Of a DNA stretch of 13,131 nucleotides, positions 1 through 7,122 are shown in pieces. Both the position numbers and the translations under genes were made by a program. Numbering within the stretch: the stretch's first letter is position 1; each line of letters begins with the position of its first letter. The notes beneath the pieces are model-generated. The model was not told where the DNA came from, did not search any database, and saw nothing but the letters and a program-made list of their open reading frames with translations. This DNA is from an uncultured Actinomyces sp. (lineage in GTDB: Bacteria; Actinomycetota; Actinomycetes; Actinomycetales; Actinomycetaceae). The stretch is from positions 1 to 13,131 of the forward strand of contig CALIEP010000311.1 of the NCBI GenBank assembly GCA_938022345.1, written 5' to 3'.

Positions 1-29
1 CCCCCCCACACCCCTATAAAGTGCGCGTA

Positions 30-686
30 TTATTCGCCAGTTTGGATAACTGTTGCATTCAGACGCAGAACACCATAGGTCCACCCGTGGCGATGGTAGA
101 CAACGCAGGGCTGCATTGTTTCTTCATCGACAAAGAGGAAGAAGGGGTGCCCCACCAATTCCATCTGATTCAATGCCTCATCAACGCTCATGGGAACCGT
201 CTCATGGACCTTCTGGCGCACAATAATCGGACTATCACCCAGCTGTTCTTCACGAGCTTCTCCGACTTTCAGATCCCCCGCGCTCTTCAAAGATGTTGGG
301 GCCTGTTCAACAAGCTCCTCGTCTCCCCCAACGCTTGCGGGAAGAACATCTAAATCAGGAGCAAGAATTTCTTCCGTGCGGTGGTGATCTTTCGCTCGAT
401 CACGCATACGGCGAAGGCGCTCAAAAAGCTTTCCAGCGGCAATATCGACCGCGGCGTAGCGGTCTGCAGATTCTGCCTCTGCTCGAATAATTGGGCCTTT
501 GCCAAAGACTGTTAGTTCAATCCGCTCTGCTGTATCAGCCTGCCGCGGATTCTTCTGGTGGGTTAACTCAACATCAACCCTTTGGGCTCGAGGATAAAAC
601 TGCGTCACCTTTGCAAGCTTTTCCTCAATGTATGCGCGGAAGTTCGGATGAATCTCTGCATTACGTGCAGCTACTGTGATGTCCAT
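30..686 (-). CDS. hpf: Long-form ribosome hibernation promoting factor (HPF/RaiA-YfiA family)
   Basis: The product binds the decoding region of idle 30S subunits and dimerises 70S ribosomes into inactive 100S particles in slow growth. The 218-residue protein has the two-domain long form. Residues 1-100 are the S30AE domain (starts MDITVAARNAEI, with the basic helix ERLRRMRDRAKDHHR near 89-103). A variable acidic linker covers about 105-150. The C-terminal dimerisation domain, about 152-218, includes HPFFLFVDEET and VVYHRHGWTYGVLRL. I chose the ATG at 684-686 because GGAGAG sits 4 nt upstream of it; an in-frame ATG ten codons earlier lacks this and would add atypical residues. The stop is TAA. 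In actinobacteria this gene lies between comF and secA, as here. It has its own likely promoter in the 171-nt gap after comF. The family call is very safe. Confidence 0.96.
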   Translation of the reverse strand: MDITVAARNAEIHPNFRAYIEEKLAKVTQFYPRAQRVDVELTHQKNPRQADTAERIELTVFGKGPIIRAEAESADRYAAVDIAAGKLFERLRRMRDRAKDHHRTEEILAPDLDVLPASVGGDEELVEQAPTSLKSAGDLKVGEAREEQLGDSPIIVRQKVHETVPMSVDEALNQMELVGHPFFLFVDEETMQPCVVYHRHGWTYGVLRLNATVIQTGE

Positions 687-784
687 ATTTCTCTCCACAT
701 CATGAAATGCGACCACAGTCGCGATCGAAAACCCGGCGACGTCATTGCCCCGGAGTGTCTTGAACTACCACCCCCGATCAGCAT

Positions 785-802
785 GTGATGGAAAACCATC
801 AC
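785..802. repeat. 18-bp palindrome GTGATGG-N4-CCATCAC in the hpf leader
   Basis: The plus strand reads gtgatggaaaaccatcac, a perfect 7-bp inverted repeat around an AAAA loop (TTTT on the hpf transcript). It begins about 10 nt inside the predicted hpf transcript. It could be an operator for a dimeric repressor or a 5' hairpin. There is no following U tract on either strand, so it does not look like an intrinsic terminator. Apart from this, the -10 candidate and the hpf RBS, I see nothing in the 687-857 gap. Confidence 0.5.
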
Positions 803-818
803 TGGAATAGATGCATCG

Positions 819-827
819 AGTATAGCA
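819..827 (-). promoter_or_regulatory. Extended -10 promoter candidate for hpf
   Basis: Read on the minus strand, 827-819 is TGC followed by TATACT, an extended -10 element (TGn-TATAAT type, 5 of 6 matches in the hexamer). No good -35 is visible 17-18 nt further upstream, which fits an extended -10 promoter. Transcription would begin near 812 and leave an untranslated leader of about 125 nt before the hpf start at 686. That gives hpf expression separate from the mtrAB operon, as expected for a stress and stationary-phase protein. This is motif-level evidence only. Confidence 0.45.
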
Positions 828-857
828 GATAACGGTGATCTGCATCATAGAGCAACA

Positions 858-1544
858 CTATCGTCTCGACCGTGCGATACACGCCCCTGCCACCCAGTTC
901 TGCCCACACACACGGAATAATTCGCTCATCGTTCCCCCTGTTGCAACAACATCGTCGATTGCTACAAGTCCCACATCCTGAGGAATTGGCATTGATACAT
1001 ACATGTGTCCACGCCGAGCTTGCCTGCGCTTATCCGAGTTCTTTCCAGCCTGCGAAGAGACCCAGGGGTCCAGCCTGCAGATATCGCGAACCACTACCGG
1101 AACCGGCGCCGATGAACGAATTCCTTGAGCCACACCCTGGGCAATATGCGAGGTTATGGGATGGCCAAAGAAACGGCGTTTCCAACTGGAGGGTGCAGGA
1201 ACAATCCACAAACGTGCATGTGCATCGCCCACCTCAAGCATCCCGCTCTTTCCCAATGCATCGCCGATAGTCTTTCCACATTCGAAAAGAAAAGGAGATA
1301 AATCTACGCGTCCAGAGTGTTTTGCGGCCAAAATAATGGACCGCATTGATCCGGAGTATTCACTCAGCGACCAGAGTGGATATTCTGCCCAACCCGAATC
1401 GATAACTTCCCATGTCGGTACGAAGGAGTGTGATAGCCCAAAACATTGGTCACACAAGGTGTGATCCCACGCGCCACAGCCAGCGCAGCTACTGGGGATA
1501 CATAAGCTAACCAACTCCCGCGCGACCTCGTGAAAAACTGCCAT
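858..1544 (-). CDS. comF: ComF family protein (zinc-finger plus phosphoribosyltransferase fold)
   Basis: The ComF family is linked to uptake of transforming DNA in naturally competent bacteria; in actinobacteria the gene is near universal and its role is less clear. The 228-residue protein has an N-terminal four-cysteine finger (C20, C23, C31, C34). A PRTase type I fold follows: VPAPSSW near 115-121, a basic Q-x-G-x(4)-KRRQARRG segment at 165-179, and the PRPP loop VAIDDVVATGGTMSE at 194-208. Length is normal. The start is uncertain: the ATG at 1542-1544 is the only ATG after an in-frame stop, but no Shine-Dalgarno precedes it. A TTG at codon 11, directly preceded by GCGCGGGAG, is an alternative. 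The stop is TAG and the sequence after it is not coding-like. It lies 65 nt after the lpqB stop, so co-transcription with lpqB is likely. Confidence 0.9.
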   Translation of the reverse strand: MAVFHEVARELVSLCIPSSCAGCGAWDHTLCDQCFGLSHSFVPTWEVIDSGWAEYPLWSLSEYSGSMRSIILAAKHSGRVDLSPFLFECGKTIGDALGKSGMLEVGDAHARLWIVPAPSSWKRRFFGHPITSHIAQGVAQGIRSSAPVPVVVRDICRLDPWVSSQAGKNSDKRRQARRGHMYVSMPIPQDVGLVAIDDVVATGGTMSELFRVCGQNWVAGACIARSRR

Positions 1545-2182
1545 AAAGGAAGCTCAACACGAAAAGAAAGCACACGCAGACCGCATAGGCAATCTGTGGA
1601 GAAAACGATTCAGCCCGGGAAGCTCACGTCGCGAAGGTTTCCTTCGAGGGATTGCCATAGTGCCCCGGAACGAACCTGATAATTGCCGTCTTTCCCGCGG
1701 ATCACCATAGTCGCCGAAGACGATCCTGCGCTCAGTCGCTGAGTCCCAGTGGGAAGAGCAAGAACCGAGGGAAAACCACCGACGGGCACAGTCACCAAAG
1801 AAACTTCGTCAACCTGATCATTGCCTGCACGGAGGCCCCCTTGACGCACGGCAACAACCGTAGAACGCCCCGCCCACGAGACATCATCGACACCGGTCGA
1901 CAAGCCAGCCAAGGGTTCGGGGTCGGTGAGCGCGATCGGTTCACCACTGCCTCGGCGCTCAATTCCGGCAATCCAGGCACTCGTGGAGCCACCCACCTGG
2001 CGGAGTAAAAGTGCACGCGCACCATCGGGAGAGATCCTCACGGCACTGACACCGTTGAGGGATTGATTTTCCGAGGCGATCGCCAGGTTCTGCCCTTCAA
2101 TTCGCGAGGCCCTCAGGTTGCCTCCCCGAGGAATATCCCACACCCATCCGAAACGATCGATAGAAGGCGAATACTGCCCTTC

Positions 2183-2185
2183 TTA
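2183..2185 (-). other. Premature in-frame TAA in lpqB
   Basis: The minus-strand codon order is GTG GAC GGG TAA GAA GGG CAG TAT TCG. The halves on both sides share one frame, so a single base change would restore the gene (for instance CAA or GAA to TAA). No Shine-Dalgarno is seen before the first usable start downstream (GTG at 2143), so independent translation of the second half is unlikely. Confidence 0.85.
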
Positions 2186-3301
2186 CCCGTCCACTACCCG
2201 CGTAGCGTTGGTTGAGGAATCGACCAAAATAAGACGATCGTCCTCACGCCAAGCGAGCAAGGATGAAGAAACTGGAGACACCGCCGGAAGCGAGGCAGAT
2301 GGCGAAGGGGCAATGGGAAGAATCCGGGTCGAAACGCTACGCCCGTCAATTCGAACCAAACCGTTCGAATTCAAAGCAACCGCTGAATCAAGATCAAAGG
2401 ACGGCTGAGAAGGAAGCCCCGAGGAAGGAAGAACCTCTCCCCCGACGTTAATTTCGACAGAATTCACGCGGCCCGAGCGCTGGAGGGTTTGGGAAATCTC
2501 CCACGCCATCAACTGCTTCCCGCGATCATCGCTGGGAAGCGTTCCGTTCAAAGACACCTTCGCAACGTGGTCGGAGAGCTCAATACCACCCGCAGAGATC
2601 GAAGTGCCCGAAGGGATTGCATTTACTAGGGCATCGGAGAGATGCGACTGGGGGCCAGCGATGAGTCCCTCGAGCATATGGGTTTCGACTCGGCGCGTGG
2701 GATACCAGCGTGGATCAGCAACCAGAGAATCGCCGGTCGCTGAAAGAAACATCAGCGAAACAAGCTCGTGCGATGCAGTAAATGATGCCTGAGAAACAAC
2801 GACCCCATCCGCAGGCGCGTCAATACGCCACTGGCCATTCTCACGAACCAGGTGGAAGCGCGCTTCAAGTGAGGAAGTTTCTGCCGGGGAAAGGACACCA
2901 TTTTGGTCAACAGAGCCCACGCCGGTCGCCGTGATCGACGCATTGAGCGTATCCGTTTTCGAAGGGTCAAAAGAGTACGACACCTTCGGGGTTGAATCCG
3001 TCGAATAAATCGTCACTAACTTATGCGGGTCCCAGGTCTGCGCGGAGGAGCTGGTTAAGAAAAGACGCGCGGTTGCGTAGTCGTCAGAAGCTCCCGCGGC
3101 ACATGCCAAGAGAAAACTGCTGAGCAAGCTTTCCGGATCCGCATCAGCCACAGGACCACCCGCTGCCAAATCAACCGGCTGAGCATTGGGGGCATCGACA
3201 TCAAAAGGCGAAGGAGATGAGGAAGTCGGCAAGGAAGTACAGGCAGCCAGAGAAAGGCTGCTAAGAATAGCCACTACAGCAAGACACAGTCGCTGATTCA
3301 T
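2183..3301 (-). CDS. lpqB: LpqB N-terminal part: lipobox, N domain, GerMN and start of propeller (372 aa)
   Basis: This is the part of lpqB that translates without readthrough. It keeps the signal peptide (basic MNQR, hydrophobic core, LAAC with C21), the N-terminal domain and the whole GerMN domain (about 170-290, including ADPRWYPTRRVETHMLEGL). It also keeps the first propeller strands (SSLLAWREDDRLILVDSST). A truncated lipoprotein of this kind could still be exported and lipidated but would lack most of the beta-propeller. Translation is likely coupled to mtrB, because the RBS lies in the last mtrB codons. Confidence 0.7.
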   Translation of the reverse strand: MNQRLCLAVVAILSSLSLAACTSLPTSSSPSPFDVDAPNAQPVDLAAGGPVADADPESLLSSFLLACAAGASDDYATARLFLTSSSAQTWDPHKLVTIYSTDSTPKVSYSFDPSKTDTLNASITATGVGSVDQNGVLSPAETSSLEARFHLVRENGQWRIDAPADGVVVSQASFTASHELVSLMFLSATGDSLVADPRWYPTRRVETHMLEGLIAGPQSHLSDALVNAIPSGTSISAGGIELSDHVAKVSLNGTLPSDDRGKQLMAWEISQTLQRSGRVNSVEINVGGEVLPSSGLPSQPSFDLDSAVALNSNGLVRIDGRSVSTRILPIAPSPSASLPAVSPVSSSLLAWREDDRLILVDSSTNATRVVDG

Positions 3302-3303
3302 CT

Positions 3304-4998
3304 TCACTCCTTTTCCCACAGTTCTAATGGGTCGCTTGCAATCGCTGTCCCGACTTTCTTGGGAAGTGTCATCATGAACGAGGAACCGACTCCAATCTCA
3401 CCCCACGCAGTTAATGTTCCTCCGTGAAGAACAACGTCTTCCAAGGAAATGGCCAACCCCAGACCCGTTCCTCCGGTGGTACGTGTTCGCGCAGGATCCG
3501 CACGGTAAAAGCGGTCAAAAACGCGCTCAACTGTTGCTGGTTCCATCCCGACGCCATGGTCACGTACGCGTACCGCGACAGCAGTTTCATTCGAAGCAAT
3601 GGTCACAACAACTGGTCGAGATTCTGCGTGTTCATAAGCGTTCACCAAGAGATTGCGAATGACACGCTCAATGCGTCGATCATCAATTTCTGCTGTGCAA
3701 TGATGCGTTGGCGCATTGACAATAACCTCGACTCCCAAGCGCTGCGCAAGCTCACTGTTTGCGTTAACAACGCGCGTGACCAATCCGCGAAGATCAATAC
3801 TTTCCGCAGTGAGGTCGACAGATTGCGCATCGTGGCGCGAGATCTCTAGGAGATCAGCCAGCATGGAATCGAACCGTTCAACCTGTTCATGAAGCAGTTC
3901 TGCACTCCGAGTGGTCACGGGATCAAAATTCTTACGTTGATCCCAGATCATTTCTTCCGCCATGCGAATGGTCGTCAGCGGCGTGCGAAGTTCGTGAGAG
4001 ACATCAGAGACGAAGCGCTGCTGGAGCCGAGAGAGCTCGTCATATTCATCAATTTTCTTCTCAAGCGATTCGGCCATGTTATTAAAAGCACGCCCAAGAT
4101 TTGCCATCTCATCGCTACCGCGGGCATCACTGCTGTCAATTCGAACATCAAGATTTCCTTCAGCAAGCTTCCGTGCCGCTGTCGCAGTACGACGTACCGG
4201 TCCCAAGATGTGATAGATCAAGATGAAGGTGATGATCGGAATCAACAGCAAGAACGGAATCCCGGCGAAGATCAAGATTCCCATGACGGTATCAATGCGT
4301 TCTTGGTCTGCTTGAAGCGAATAGACGATATACAGCTGGTGGGTCCCTGCTCGCGGTACCTGAACGTTTGTCCCCACAAGGATTGCAGGCACTCGCTGGC
4401 TCGCATCACGCACGGAAGGAATCGAGACTGATTGCCATTGGGGATCCGTTGATCCTGCTACGGCATTTTTCATCTCTTCACTAACGACGCCTAAGACCGC
4501 AGGATCAACAATCTCATTGATTCGAAGCGATTGCGATTGAGATTTGGAGCGCAAGAGCAGAACAGAAACCGCCCCAGTACCCGAGGCAGAAACACGCAAG
4601 GAGGTTGCAAGCTGCCGGGTTGATTCTTGAATTTGATCGGGAGTGCTGGCTGTTGACTGGTCAAAAACCGATTGCGCAGTTGAAAAACGTAAAGCCGCAT
4701 CTGAAAGTACTGCGGTTCGTCGAGATTCAAAAACGCTACTGCGCAGTTGAGTCGCAACAATTGTTCCCGCGACAAGGATGAGCACCATCGACACCGCAGC
4801 AAGGTACGAAGCCGCACGCAAAGAAGCGGAATTACGAATTGCTCGTAGAGCTTCCCACTGAGAAATACGTTCCCAGCCACGCCACTGCCGAAGAGGCCGG
4901 AAGAGACGTTGAAGAAAAAGAAGAACGCGCTCCAGTGGCGCAACATGAGACTCAGGAACAGGGGGCGTCGAGAGCACTCCCCCATCTCCGCCTATCAT
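3304..4998 (-). CDS. mtrB: Sensor histidine kinase MtrB
   Basis: This is the membrane sensor kinase that phosphorylates MtrA and helps couple cell-wall growth, division and osmotic response in actinobacteria. The 564 residues have a cytoplasmic N-terminus, TM1 at about 64-86, an extracytoplasmic sensor region at 87-237, TM2 at about 238-263 and a HAMP domain to about 316. The HisKA H box is SHELRTP, with phospho-acceptor H335. The ATPase carries an N box (RNLLVNAYEHAE, N449/N453), G1 (RDHGVGM), F box (FDRFYRAD) and G2 (GGTGLGLAIS). All catalytic motifs are intact. The ATG overlaps the mtrA stop as ATGA. A GTG seven codons later is preceded by a strong GGAGATGGGGGA and could be an alternative start (4977). 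The stop is TGA, 2 nt before lpqB. Orthology is supported by gene order as well as domain layout. Confidence 0.96.
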   Translation of the reverse strand: MIGGDGGVLSTPPVPESHVAPLERVLLFLQRLFRPLRQWRGWERISQWEALRAIRNSASLRAASYLAAVSMVLILVAGTIVATQLRSSVFESRRTAVLSDAALRFSTAQSVFDQSTASTPDQIQESTRQLATSLRVSASGTGAVSVLLLRSKSQSQSLRINEIVDPAVLGVVSEEMKNAVAGSTDPQWQSVSIPSVRDASQRVPAILVGTNVQVPRAGTHQLYIVYSLQADQERIDTVMGILIFAGIPFLLLIPIITFILIYHILGPVRRTATAARKLAEGNLDVRIDSSDARGSDEMANLGRAFNNMAESLEKKIDEYDELSRLQQRFVSDVSHELRTPLTTIRMAEEMIWDQRKNFDPVTTRSAELLHEQVERFDSMLADLLEISRHDAQSVDLTAESIDLRGLVTRVVNANSELAQRLGVEVIVNAPTHHCTAEIDDRRIERVIRNLLVNAYEHAESRPVVVTIASNETAVAVRVRDHGVGMEPATVERVFDRFYRADPARTRTTGGTGLGLAISLEDVVLHGGTLTAWGEIGVGSSFMMTLPKKVGTAIASDPLELWEKE

Positions 4999-5678
4999 GA
5001 CGAGGCGTTGCCGGCGCGGTAGCCTACTCCGCGGACAGTCACAACGACCTCGGGATTATCCGGATCGCGCTCAACTTTTGAACGCAGACGCTGGACATGG
5101 ACATTCACCAAGCGAGTGTCTGCAGCGTGGCGGTAACCCCACACAGATTCAAGCAACTCTTCGCGGGAGAATACCTTCCACGGGGAACGTGCAAGAGTCA
5201 CGAGCAGGTCGAATTCAAGTGGTGTTAAAGGCAATTCTTGGCCACCACGATGCACGCTATGACCTTGAACATCGATGACAAGATCCCCGAGACGAACCAG
5301 TTCTTCACCGCTGTCATCTCTGCCACGCAGTCGTGCTCGGACACGCGCGACTAGCTCCTTGGGCTTGAAAGGTTTAGGAACGTAGTCATCTGCCCCGGCT
5401 TCAAGACCGGCAACAACATCTGTTGTATCGGATCGAGCAGTCAGCATCACAATGGGGACATCAGATTCCCTGCGAATCTGCCGGCAGATTTCAATCCCAT
5501 CAACGTTTGGAAGCATGAGGTCCAGAAGGACAAGATCCGGTGAAACTTCATGGAAAACATCAAGGGCTTGCGCTCCATCTGCGCAATCAGCAACCTCGAA
5601 ACCTTCAGCATGAAGCATGATTCCGATCATTTCGGAAAGCGCGACATCGTCGTCAACGACCAGGATCCGTGAACTCAT
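4995..5678 (-). CDS. mtrA: Response regulator MtrA (OmpR/PhoB family)
   Basis: This is the DNA-binding output partner of MtrB; in mycobacteria it controls genes for replication initiation, cell-wall hydrolases and division. The 227-residue protein has a receiver domain at 1-118 with acidic pocket D9-D11, phospho-acceptor D53 (LLDLMLP), T80 and K102 (DDYVPKPF). A winged-helix domain covers about 130-225 (LTPLEFDLLVTLARSP, VNVHVQRLRSKVE, TVRGVGYRAG). Length and all key residues are normal. The start is the ATG at 5676-5678. No Shine-Dalgarno precedes it, but a promoter ends 6 nt before it, so translation is probably leaderless. It is the first gene of the minus-strand operon and overlaps mtrB by 4 nt. 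Identification is firm because of the MtrB-LpqB neighbours. Confidence 0.97.
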   Translation of the reverse strand: MSSRILVVDDDVALSEMIGIMLHAEGFEVADCADGAQALDVFHEVSPDLVLLDLMLPNVDGIEICRQIRRESDVPIVMLTARSDTTDVVAGLEAGADDYVPKPFKPKELVARVRARLRGRDDSGEELVRLGDLVIDVQGHSVHRGGQELPLTPLEFDLLVTLARSPWKVFSREELLESVWGYRHAADTRLVNVHVQRLRSKVERDPDNPEVVVTVRGVGYRAGNASS

Positions 5679-5684
5679 GTAACG

Positions 5685-5714
5685 ATTGTGTCACGAAACT
5701 GACAGGCGTGTCGA
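5685..5714 (-). promoter_or_regulatory. mtrA promoter giving a leaderless transcript
   Basis: On the minus strand a -35 TCGACA (5714-5709, 5 of 6 matches to TTGACA) and a -10 CACAAT (5690-5685, 4 of 6) are 18 nt apart. Six nt then lead directly to the A of the mtrA ATG at 5678, so transcription would start at or next to the start codon. This agrees with the absence of a ribosome binding site and with the frequent use of leaderless mRNAs in actinobacteria. Confidence 0.55.
5689..5704. promoter_or_regulatory. Inverted repeat TGTCA-N6-TGACA in the mtrA promoter
   Basis: The 16-bp element tgtcacgaaactgaca lies mainly in the spacer between the predicted -35 and -10 of mtrA and overlaps the -10 edge by two bases. 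A dimeric regulator bound here would block or modulate mtrA. Autoregulation by MtrA is possible, because GTCAC-type half sites have been described for MtrA, but that assignment is inference. Confidence 0.4.
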
Positions 5715-5801
5715 AAAGACGCGGCGAATTTTGGCAACAGAACAAATGCTGAATACGCGCTGACTACTTCCTCAGTTCTTTCTGATTAGTTGAATGCGTG
5801 G

Positions 5802-5839
5802 CACAATATTCAGGAAGACACGTGTCACCTATATAGGAG
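5802..5839 (+). promoter_or_regulatory. Weak promoter, 10-bp palindrome and RBS of the membrane-protein operon
   Basis: A CACAAT -10 candidate at 5802-5807 would give a start near 5814; its -35 (TTTCTG, 5779-5784) is poor. Within the short leader is the perfect palindrome GACACGTGTC (5817-5826). The ribosome binding site AGGAG (5835-5839) sits 5 nt before the ATG at 5845 and fixes the start of the next gene. The heptamer GTGTCAC occurs both here (5822-5828) and in the mtrA promoter (5688-5694), on the same strand. Confidence 0.35.
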
Positions 5840-5844
5840 TAATA

Positions 5845-7122
5845 ATGTCTGATCCTCAGGGAGCTCCCACGAATGATCCGTGGGCACCCCAGTCATCTTC
5901 TTCGCAGAATCCCTCCCAGGGTTCTGTTCCCTCAACACCTCAAGTTCCTCAGACTCCTCAGGCTCAGCAGCCTTGGGGCGCACCTGAGCAGCCCGCACAG
6001 CCGGCACAGCCTCAGCAAGCTCAGCAGCCTTGGGGTGCACCTGAGCAGCCGGCACAGCCTCAGCAGCCTTGGGGAGCGCCCGAGCAGCCCCAGCAGCAGT
6101 GGGGTGCAACACCTCAGCCCGATGCCGCATGGCAGGGCACTCAGACTCAGGGCGGTACCGCATGGACCGTTGCACAGCCCGGAATTATCCCGCTCCGCCC
6201 GCTGACCGTTGGCGAGCTCTTCAATGGCGCCTTCCAGGCGGTTCGCGTCAACCCGCAAACCATGTTTGGCTTTGCCTTTGCGATTATGGCGGTCGTCGGT
6301 CTTGTTCAGGCCTTCTTCGCTTCGTCTTCGACGTCTTCACTAACGCGAGCACTTACCTCCGGAGATACCGATGATTTGGTCTACTCGCTGGGCAGCAGCA
6401 TGGGTTCCCTCGTAACAGACGGACTTACCCTGCTCGCAACCGCGTTCCTCTCGGGCATGCTTGCACTGACGGTGTGGGATGCAGTCCTCGGACGTAAGTC
6501 TTCTCCCGCGGACGCATGGCACCGTTTCTCGCCGCGCTTCGTCCCGGTTCTTCTGGCAACCCTCCTCATCGGCATCATTGAATTCGTGGCGATCGTGGTA
6601 GTCCTGCTGGTCTTCATGATCCCCTTCTTCCTTGTGATTGTTAACACGGCTTCGGCTCGTAGCTACGATTCTGCGAGTGCCGGTATTGGTGGAGCCTTTG
6701 CGCTCATCTTCCTCATGGTCGTTGCTCTGATCGTGATCGCCTGTTTCTTGACCGTGAAGTTCGCATTCACTTCCAGTGCAGTCGTCCTTGAGGGACTTGG
6801 CCCGGTCGATGCCATGAAGCGTTCATGGTCGCTGTCGAAGGGTTCCTTCTGGCGAATCCTGGGCCGCATCTGGCTTATCGGTATCGTCACCGGTTTGATC
6901 TCAGCAGTTCTGGGCGGCATCGTCGGTGCAATTCTGGGCGTTGGTGCCGCTGCAGCTGACTCGGTGGGTATGCTCGTCGCCTTCTCGGCCTTCTTGAGTG
7001 CACTACTGTCGGCAGTTGTGATCCCGGTTCAATCGTCCTTCTACACTCTGATGTACTTGGATGAGCGCATGCGCAAGGAGAACCTTGCTCCCATGATTGC
7101 TCAGGAAGCTTCTCGCGCCTGA
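5845..7122 (+). CDS. Multi-pass membrane protein with Pro/Gln-rich repeat N-terminus (actinobacterial glycerophosphodiesterase-type membrane domain family)
   Basis: The function is not known. The 425-residue protein begins with about 110 cytoplasmic-looking residues rich in Pro and Gln, with repeats of QPWGAPEQPAQP. The conserved start of the membrane domain follows (GIIPLRPLTVGELFNGAF, 113-130). About six hydrophobic segments lie near 140-160, 190-212, 232-268, 282-305, 340-368 and 374-398. The motif GPVDAMKRSWSLSKGSFWRI (319-338) and the ending YLDERMRKENL are typical of actinobacterial proteins annotated as membrane domains of glycerophosphoryl diester phosphodiesterase. No catalytic phosphodiesterase domain is present. 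The start is the ATG with AGGAG 5 nt upstream; an earlier in-frame ATG (5794) would add atypical residues and ignore that site. It is the first gene of the plus-strand operon and overlaps the next gene by 1 nt. It matches M. tuberculosis Rv3689 by position. Confidence 0.82.
   Translation: MSDPQGAPTNDPWAPQSSSSQNPSQGSVPSTPQVPQTPQAQQPWGAPEQPAQPAQPQQAQQPWGAPEQPAQPQQPWGAPEQPQQQWGATPQPDAAWQGTQTQGGTAWTVAQPGIIPLRPLTVGELFNGAFQAVRVNPQTMFGFAFAIMAVVGLVQAFFASSSTSSLTRALTSGDTDDLVYSLGSSMGSLVTDGLTLLATAFLSGMLALTVWDAVLGRKSSPADAWHRFSPRFVPVLLATLLIGIIEFVAIVVVLLVFMIPFFLVIVNTASARSYDSASAGIGGAFALIFLMVVALIVIACFLTVKFAFTSSAVVLEGLGPVDAMKRSWSLSKGSFWRILGRIWLIGIVTGLISAVLGGIVGAILGVGAAAADSVGMLVAFSAFLSALLSAVVIPVQSSFYTLMYLDERMRKENLAPMIAQEASRA
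5962..6119 (+). repeat. In-frame degenerate tandem repeat encoding QQPWGAPEQPAQP units
   Basis: Three copies of a core encoding QPWGAPEQ are spaced 57 and then 39 nt apart, with a fourth degenerate copy (QQWGATPQP) after them. Spacing differences are multiples of three, so copy-number change would keep the frame. The encoded tract is low-complexity and likely disordered in the cytoplasm. It is a protein-coding repeat, not a CRISPR or mobile element. Confidence 0.75.

Larger units (their letters stand above)
1610..3301 (-). pseudogene. lpqB: lpqB, MtrAB-associated lipoprotein, interrupted by one in-frame TAA
   Basis: LpqB is an outward-facing lipoprotein that acts with the MtrB sensor in mycobacteria. 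Read through the stop, the gene has 563 codons, close to the family size (about 580). It has a signal peptide with lipobox LAAC (lipidated C21), an N-terminal domain, a GerMN domain (about 170-290) and a C-terminal beta-propeller (about 300-563). Codon 373 is TAA at 2183-2185. The frame then continues without a shift: RVVDG*EGQYSPSIDRFGW, then WDIPRGG and further propeller blades to a TGA at 1610-1612. The SPSIDRFGWVW segment is typical LpqB. The ATG at 3299-3301 was chosen over one six codons upstream because AGGAG lies 5 nt before it. It starts 2 nt after the mtrB stop. Whether the stop is a real mutation, a sequencing error, DNA damage or a suppressed codon cannot be told here. Confidence 0.85.

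Noticed and set aside
1..29. Feature in the left edge with a run of seven C
   Set aside because: This is only the 29 nt after the hpf stop. secA is expected further left but nothing of it is visible.
752..767. tRNA T-arm-like stretch on the minus strand (GTAGTTCAAGACACTCC-like)
   Set aside because: No acceptor stem, anticodon arm or D arm can be found around it.
2143..2185. Programmed frameshift or frameshift mutation in lpqB
   Set aside because: Both halves are in the same reading frame; only a stop codon separates them.
3424..4431. Plus-strand open frames opposite mtrB (141 and 180 codons)
   Set aside because: mtrB is intact and well conserved on the minus strand, and these frames show no domain or RBS.
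4491..4985. Minus-strand 164-codon frame overlapping the mtrB N-terminus
   Set aside because: It is an alternative frame of the real mtrB sequence, with Phe/Leu/Arg-rich composition and no family resemblance.
5962..6119. CRISPR-like or mobile repeat
   Set aside because: The repeats are in frame with a membrane protein and encode a Pro/Gln-rich tract. Spacers are not unique sequences of even length.
5825..6258. Long minus-strand open frames opposite the Pro/Gln repeat region
   Set aside because: They are antisense shadows of a low-complexity GC-rich tract, without start sites or family features.
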